From the NCBI RefSeq assembly GCF_002017875.1, contig NZ_MUFV01000001.1, forward strand, positions 496,001 to 560,000: DNA of 64,000 bases. Reading direction: 5' to 3'. A program made the position numbers and the translations under genes. Every line of letters starts with the position of its first letter. Position 1 is the stretch's first letter. This document shows, piece after piece, positions 60,914 to 64,000 of the stretch. The notes below the pieces were generated by a model, which worked only from the letters and a program-made list of their open reading frames with translations, was not told where the DNA came from and ran no database searches. Origin of the DNA: Deinococcus sp. LM3. GTDB lineage: Bacteria; Deinococcota; Deinococci; Deinococcales; Deinococcaceae.

Positions 60914-62176
60914 TCAGTTCCGCCGGGCGGGGGCGGGGGTGGCGCTGACCGGGGCGCGCAGGTGCGTGGCGGGGTCGCCCAGCGTGACGGTCATGATCAG
61001 GCCGCCGCCGGGCGCGTGGCTGATGGTCACGTCCCCGCCGTGCGCGCGGGCGTAGCGGCGCACCAGCGGCAGACCCAGGCCCTGGCCGCTGCCCAGGCTG
61101 ACCGGGCCGCGCTCGTAGGGCTCGAAGACCCGGCCCTGCAGTTCGGCGCTCATGCCGGGGCCGAAGTCACGGACCTGCACCTGCGGGCGGCCGCCGGGGG
61201 TGGCCAGGCTGACCTCGACGACGCCGTCGGTGTACTTCAGGGCGTTCTCGACGAGGTTCTCGATCATCTGCCGGAAGCGGCCGGCGTCCACGGGCCACGG
61301 CACGGGCGCGTCGGGCGTGACGACGTGCACGCGTTCCGCACTGAAGCGGCGCAGCAGGGGGCGCAGGTCAGTGCGCTGCGGGTTCAGGGTCACGTCGAGG
61401 TACAGGTCTTTCAGGCGGCCCAGGTCCGCGCGGTTCGAGATCTGCGAGGCGCTGTCCTCGATCATGCTCAGCAGACGCTGCTGCTGGTCGGGCGTCTCGG
61501 CGCGGCGCAGCAGGTCGCTGGCGAGCAGCAGGGTCTGGAGGGGCCGGCGCATCTCGTGGCTGGCGAGGTTCAGCGCCTCGATCTGGCGTTCCTCGCGCTG
61601 GCGGGTGCGCAGGTGCTCGCCGCGCCACATCAGCAGGGCGCGCAGGATCAGCAGGGCGCTGAGCAGCCCGGTCAGGGCGGACGTGCCGATCAGGGCGTAG
61701 CGCAGCCGCAGGAGTTCCTGCTCGTAGCGGATGCCCAGGCCCTTGGCGTACTCGGTGGCCTGGGCGCTCAGGCCCAGCGCCTCCTGCACGGCCCGCGCGG
61801 CCGAGGCGTCGGTGTCTTCCTGCAGGTTGCGGGCCACGACCGACAGGCGGCGTTCGCCGAGGCGTTCCACGTCGTCGAGCAGTCCGAACTGCGCGCGGTT
61901 CAGGGCGCTGGACAGGGCCCTCAGGCGGATCCGTTCGCGGTCCTCGGCGGGCACGTCCGGATGCCGGGACACCTGGTACTGCAGGACGTCCTGCGCGAAG
62001 CCCTGGTACGCGTAGGGGGTCCAGCCGGTCCCGGTGTTCTTCAGGGCGTTGTAGGCGGGCAGGGTGGTGGCCAGCAGCACGGCGGTCGTCAGCAGGCCCG
62101 GCAGGACGGCCAGCAGCAGTTCACGCGCCAGAAGCAACAGCCGCGCGGGCCCCTGGCGCCCGGTGGGAGCGGTCAC
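60914..62176 (-). CDS. Sensor histidine kinase
   Basis: A 420-residue membrane kinase: first helix about residues 15-40, periplasmic sensor to ~165, second helix (YALIGTSALTGLLSALLILRALLMW) near 175, then HisKA with ASHEMRRPLQTL, N box IENLVENALKYT, and G boxes VRDFGPGMS and LGSGQGLGLPLV. Start GTG 62176 overlaps the stop of the Moco-fold gene by 4 bp; the frame is open further up to 62212. No response regulator is adjacent. Confidence 0.9.
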   Translation of the reverse strand: MTAPTGRQGPARLLLLARELLLAVLPGLLTTAVLLATTLPAYNALKNTGTGWTPYAYQGFAQDVLQYQVSRHPDVPAEDRERIRLRALSSALNRAQFGLLDDVERLGERRLSVVARNLQEDTDASAARAVQEALGLSAQATEYAKGLGIRYEQELLRLRYALIGTSALTGLLSALLILRALLMWRGEHLRTRQREERQIEALNLASHEMRRPLQTLLLASDLLRRAETPDQQQRLLSMIEDSASQISNRADLGRLKDLYLDVTLNPQRTDLRPLLRRFSAERVHVVTPDAPVPWPVDAGRFRQMIENLVENALKYTDGVVEVSLATPGGRPQVQVRDFGPGMSAELQGRVFEPYERGPVSLGSGQGLGLPLVRRYARAHGGDVTISHAPGGGLIMTVTLGDPATHLRAPVSATPAPARRN

Positions 62177-62754
62177 TGGGCGGGGGCGATCCGCTCGGCG
62201 AACCACACCCACGCGGCCGAGTACTCACCGGCGTGGAAGCGTTCCGGGCGTTCGGGCAGCACGACGGTCAGCGGGCCTTTCTGCAGGATCGGGATGGGCG
62301 CGCCGTCGGCGCGGTAGGCAAGCATGATCGGCCAGTTCATGTAATCCTCGGCGCGGATGGTACTGGCGAAGCCGTTGGCGGCGTACACGCGCAGGTCGCG
62401 GCCCAGGAATCCGCCGCGCGCGGCGAGGTCGCGCAGCGTGACGCCCTCGTAGGTGAAGCTGCGTTTCAGTTGCGGGTGGTGGGTGGTGTAGCGCACGGCA
62501 GGCATGGCCTGCAACTGCCCGAGCGTGAGGTTCAGCTCGCGCTGGCCGGTGCTGATGGTCAGGGCGCGGCGTTCGCCCGGCTTGGCTTTCGGGGTGGGTT
62601 GCGCGGCGCGGACGTACGTGAAGACGGGCAGTCGCGTCTTGGAGGCCGGGCTCACCTGACCGGCCATGACCGGCGCCAGCGTGAGGAGGGTGATCAGTCC
62701 CAGGCGGCGCCACACGCGGAAGCGTGACGGTGGGTGTGGGTTGCGGGGGAACAC
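62173..62754 (-). CDS. Exported molybdopterin-oxidoreductase-fold (SUOX-like) protein
   Basis: A 193-residue protein with an N-terminal signal-like segment and a sulfite-oxidase-like Moco fold: LTLGQLQAMPAVRYTT, SFTYEGVTLRDLAARGG, DYMNWPIMLAYRADGAPIPILQKGPLTVVLP. No Cys ligand for Mo is obvious, so it may be a non-catalytic sensory relative. It precedes and overlaps a histidine kinase gene (GTGA), so it may be the kinase's extracytoplasmic input. GTG start 62754, 7 nt after TAGACT. Confidence 0.78.
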   Translation of the reverse strand: MFPRNPHPPSRFRVWRRLGLITLLTLAPVMAGQVSPASKTRLPVFTYVRAAQPTPKAKPGERRALTISTGQRELNLTLGQLQAMPAVRYTTHHPQLKRSFTYEGVTLRDLAARGGFLGRDLRVYAANGFASTIRAEDYMNWPIMLAYRADGAPIPILQKGPLTVVLPERPERFHAGEYSAAWVWFAERIAPAQ

Positions 62755-62784
62755 GCCGGCCAGTCTAGTGCCCGGATGAGCGGA

Positions 62785-62819
62785 TCACAAGATGCGCATG
62801 AACACAATTTACTTTGTGA
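62785..62819. promoter_or_regulatory. TCACAA/TTGTGA inverted repeat region
   Basis: TCACAA (62785-62790) and TTGTGA (62814-62819) face each other, with an inner CACAA/TTGTG pair (62803-62818). The left element on the minus strand overlaps the -35 of the Moco-fold gene. It is an AT-rich island in the 222-bp divergent gap and could be a CRP-like site. Confidence 0.4.
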
Positions 62820-62976
62820 CACGTATTCCGATTCGGAGCTGGACAGTGGGCGGCGCAAGCGGCGGGACGGTCAGCGCGGCGGGATCTCCGGAAGCTGACC
62901 GGTCCGTGAGAAATCGGGGGGCGGGCGTGTGGGCACGGGTCAGGTGGGCGTCACGCGCGCCGGGCACACTGCCGGC

Positions 62977-63855
62977 ATGACTTCCTTCCGACCCAAGCAT
63001 CTGTTCGCCGTGACGATCGCCCTGGCTGCCGTGTCCTCCACGGGGCCCGCGCAGGCCGCGCCGACCCTGAGCGCCCAGAGCATCATCGTGAACCCCGTGA
63101 CCTCGGAACTGAACGTGAAGGTCTGGACGGACCGCGACAGCAGCGGCACCGGCACGCCGGCCTACGCGCCGGGCGAGAAGATCCGTCTGTACACCAGCGT
63201 GACCCAGGACGCGTACGTCTACCTGTTCAACGTGGACCCTCAGGGGCAGGTGGACCTGATCCTGCCCAACCGCTACCAGGGCGGCGCGAACTTCCTGAAG
63301 GCGAACGTGGTCAAGGCGTTCCCGTCGGCCGGTGATCCCTTCAGCTTCGATATTGCCGCGCCCTACGGCGTGAACAAGGTGCTGGCCGTGGCCAGCCGCA
63401 CGCCGCTGAACCTCGATCAGATCGCCACGTTCAGGGCCGAGCAGAACAGCTTCGCGAGCGTGAAGGTGACGGGGCAGCAGGGGCTGGCGCAGGCGCTGAG
63501 TATCGTCGTGACGCCGCTGCCGCAGAACAGCTGGGTCAGCGACACCGCCTTCTACACGGTGGCGGCCCGCGCGGTCAGCGCGCCGCAGCCCGTCAGGCCC
63601 ACCCCGGCGCCGGTCGTGGTGAACCCCTGGGGCACGCAGCGTGAGTGGCGGATCACCATCGATAACCGCACGGACCTGCGCCAGCAGCACGACGCCTACG
63701 CCGCGAAACTGCGCAGCGAAGGGTACGTGCTGGTGAAGACCAGCGTGAAGAACAACGAGATCCAGAGCGAGTTCCGCCGCGCCGGTGGCGGCAAGGCCGA
63801 ACTGAAGGTCAAGCGCAAGGGCAACCGCACCGAGATCACGGTCGAGCGCCGCTGA
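62977..63855 (+). CDS. Secreted DUF4384 domain protein
   Basis: A 292-residue exported protein: signal peptide (LFAVTIALAAVSSTGPAQA) then a DUF4384-type beta domain with GEKIRLYTSVTQDAYVYLFNVDPQGQVDLILPNRY and FSFDIAAPYGVNKVLAVAS. The last ~60 residues form a basic region (KAELKVKRKGNRTEITVERR). Function unknown; the family often occurs in surface or secretion contexts. CACACT lies 6 nt before the ATG. Confidence 0.83.
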   Translation: MTSFRPKHLFAVTIALAAVSSTGPAQAAPTLSAQSIIVNPVTSELNVKVWTDRDSSGTGTPAYAPGEKIRLYTSVTQDAYVYLFNVDPQGQVDLILPNRYQGGANFLKANVVKAFPSAGDPFSFDIAAPYGVNKVLAVASRTPLNLDQIATFRAEQNSFASVKVTGQQGLAQALSIVVTPLPQNSWVSDTAFYTVAARAVSAPQPVRPTPAPVVVNPWGTQREWRITIDNRTDLRQQHDAYAAKLRSEGYVLVKTSVKNNEIQSEFRRAGGGKAELKVKRKGNRTEITVERR

Positions 63856-63925
63856 GGTCCGGCGAGTGGGCACCGATCAGCGGTGGCCGCAAGCGAATCT
63901 GAGGACATCACAGCCGGGTTGTCTA

Positions 63926-63955
63926 GAGGGGTCAGTCTGTTTGGACTGGCCCCTC
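63926..63955 (+). terminator. Terminator after DUF4384 gene
   Basis: GAGGGGTCAGTC (63926-63937) / GACTGGCCCCTC (63944-63955), a 12-bp stem with one G-T pair. Confidence 0.75.
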
Positions 63956-63983
63956 CCCTTGCGTTCCGGGCGGGGCCGACCAT

Positions 63984-63989
63984 TATGAT
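63984..63989 (+). promoter_or_regulatory. -10-like box at window end
   Basis: TATGAT near the right edge; it may serve a gene beginning beyond the window. Confidence 0.3.
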
Positions 63990-64000
63990 GGGCACGCACC

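Noticed and set aside
63696..63995. Minus-strand 99-residue frame at the right edge
   Set aside because: Antisense to the DUF4384 gene end and its terminator, no domain or ribosome site.

Overview
The window is high-GC DNA from a Deinococcus-type bacterium. The evidence is a 17-bp palindrome matching the radiation/desiccation response motif (RDRM) upstream of gyrB, many genes whose start codon lies 5-9 nt behind a TANNNT-like -10 box (the leaderless style mapped in Deinococcus), extreme GC with short intergenic gaps, and a scattered family of about 134-bp repeats. About 63 protein genes, one tRNA-Ser and six repeat copies (one a remnant) are supported. There are no rRNA genes, CRISPR arrays or transposases.

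Layout. 1-8.6 kb: the 3' end of ftsH, an MscS channel, plsX with a NYN-domain gene, trxA, a small hydrolase, a glyoxalase-like gene divergent from an acetoacetate decarboxylase-like gene, then an aldo/keto reductase coupled to the coproheme decarboxylase gene. 8.6-20.7 kb (mostly minus strand): a coupled histidine kinase / DUF4097 / response regulator operon, a BON-LysM protein, an M1 peptidase with a repeat inserted in its 3' end, a NUDIX protein, a thioesterase coupled to rbfA, LysM and VWA envelope proteins. 20.7-23.1 kb: gyrB with RDRM and a consensus promoter. 23.1-31.7 kb: an accessory block made of two tandem modules, each a large SARP-like ATPase/TPR regulator followed by a secreted subtilase-like protease; the last protease is visibly AT-rich in its centre. 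31.8-44 kb: kynB-like gene, thioesterase and phhB, mutS-glcD-mutL, flavin reductase, gltX, a META-domain protein. 44-50.7 kb: a B12-binding protein, an MFS transporter, a lipase-like lipoprotein, tRNA-Ser(GGA), plsY, and asd behind an apparent leader-peptide attenuator. 50.8-64 kb: a second aldo/keto reductase, a rhomboid, a frameshifted FAD oxidoreductase, a copper/cytochrome-oxidase assembly operon (PCuAC, SCO1, CtaG), a LacI-type regulator, an ECF sigma factor, a CAP-domain protein, a Moco-fold/histidine kinase pair and a DUF4384 protein.

How genes work together. PlsX and PlsY (in distant parts of the window) are consecutive steps of acyl-phosphate-dependent phospholipid synthesis. MutS and MutL give mismatch repair. 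PCuAC, SCO1 and CtaG form a copper-delivery pathway to cytochrome oxidase. Stop/start overlaps of 4 bp (ATGA or GTGA) mark translational coupling in at least nine gene pairs.

Most notable: (1) the asd leader encodes a 10-residue peptide rich in Thr, Met and Ile codons, itself apparently leaderless, followed by mutually exclusive hairpins and a T7 terminator; (2) the duplicated regulator-protease modules; (3) the repeat family has terminal inverted repeats and 3-bp TGA/TCA flanks, so it behaves like a MITE. One copy has replaced the C-terminus of the M1 peptidase, and the original ending can be reconstructed.
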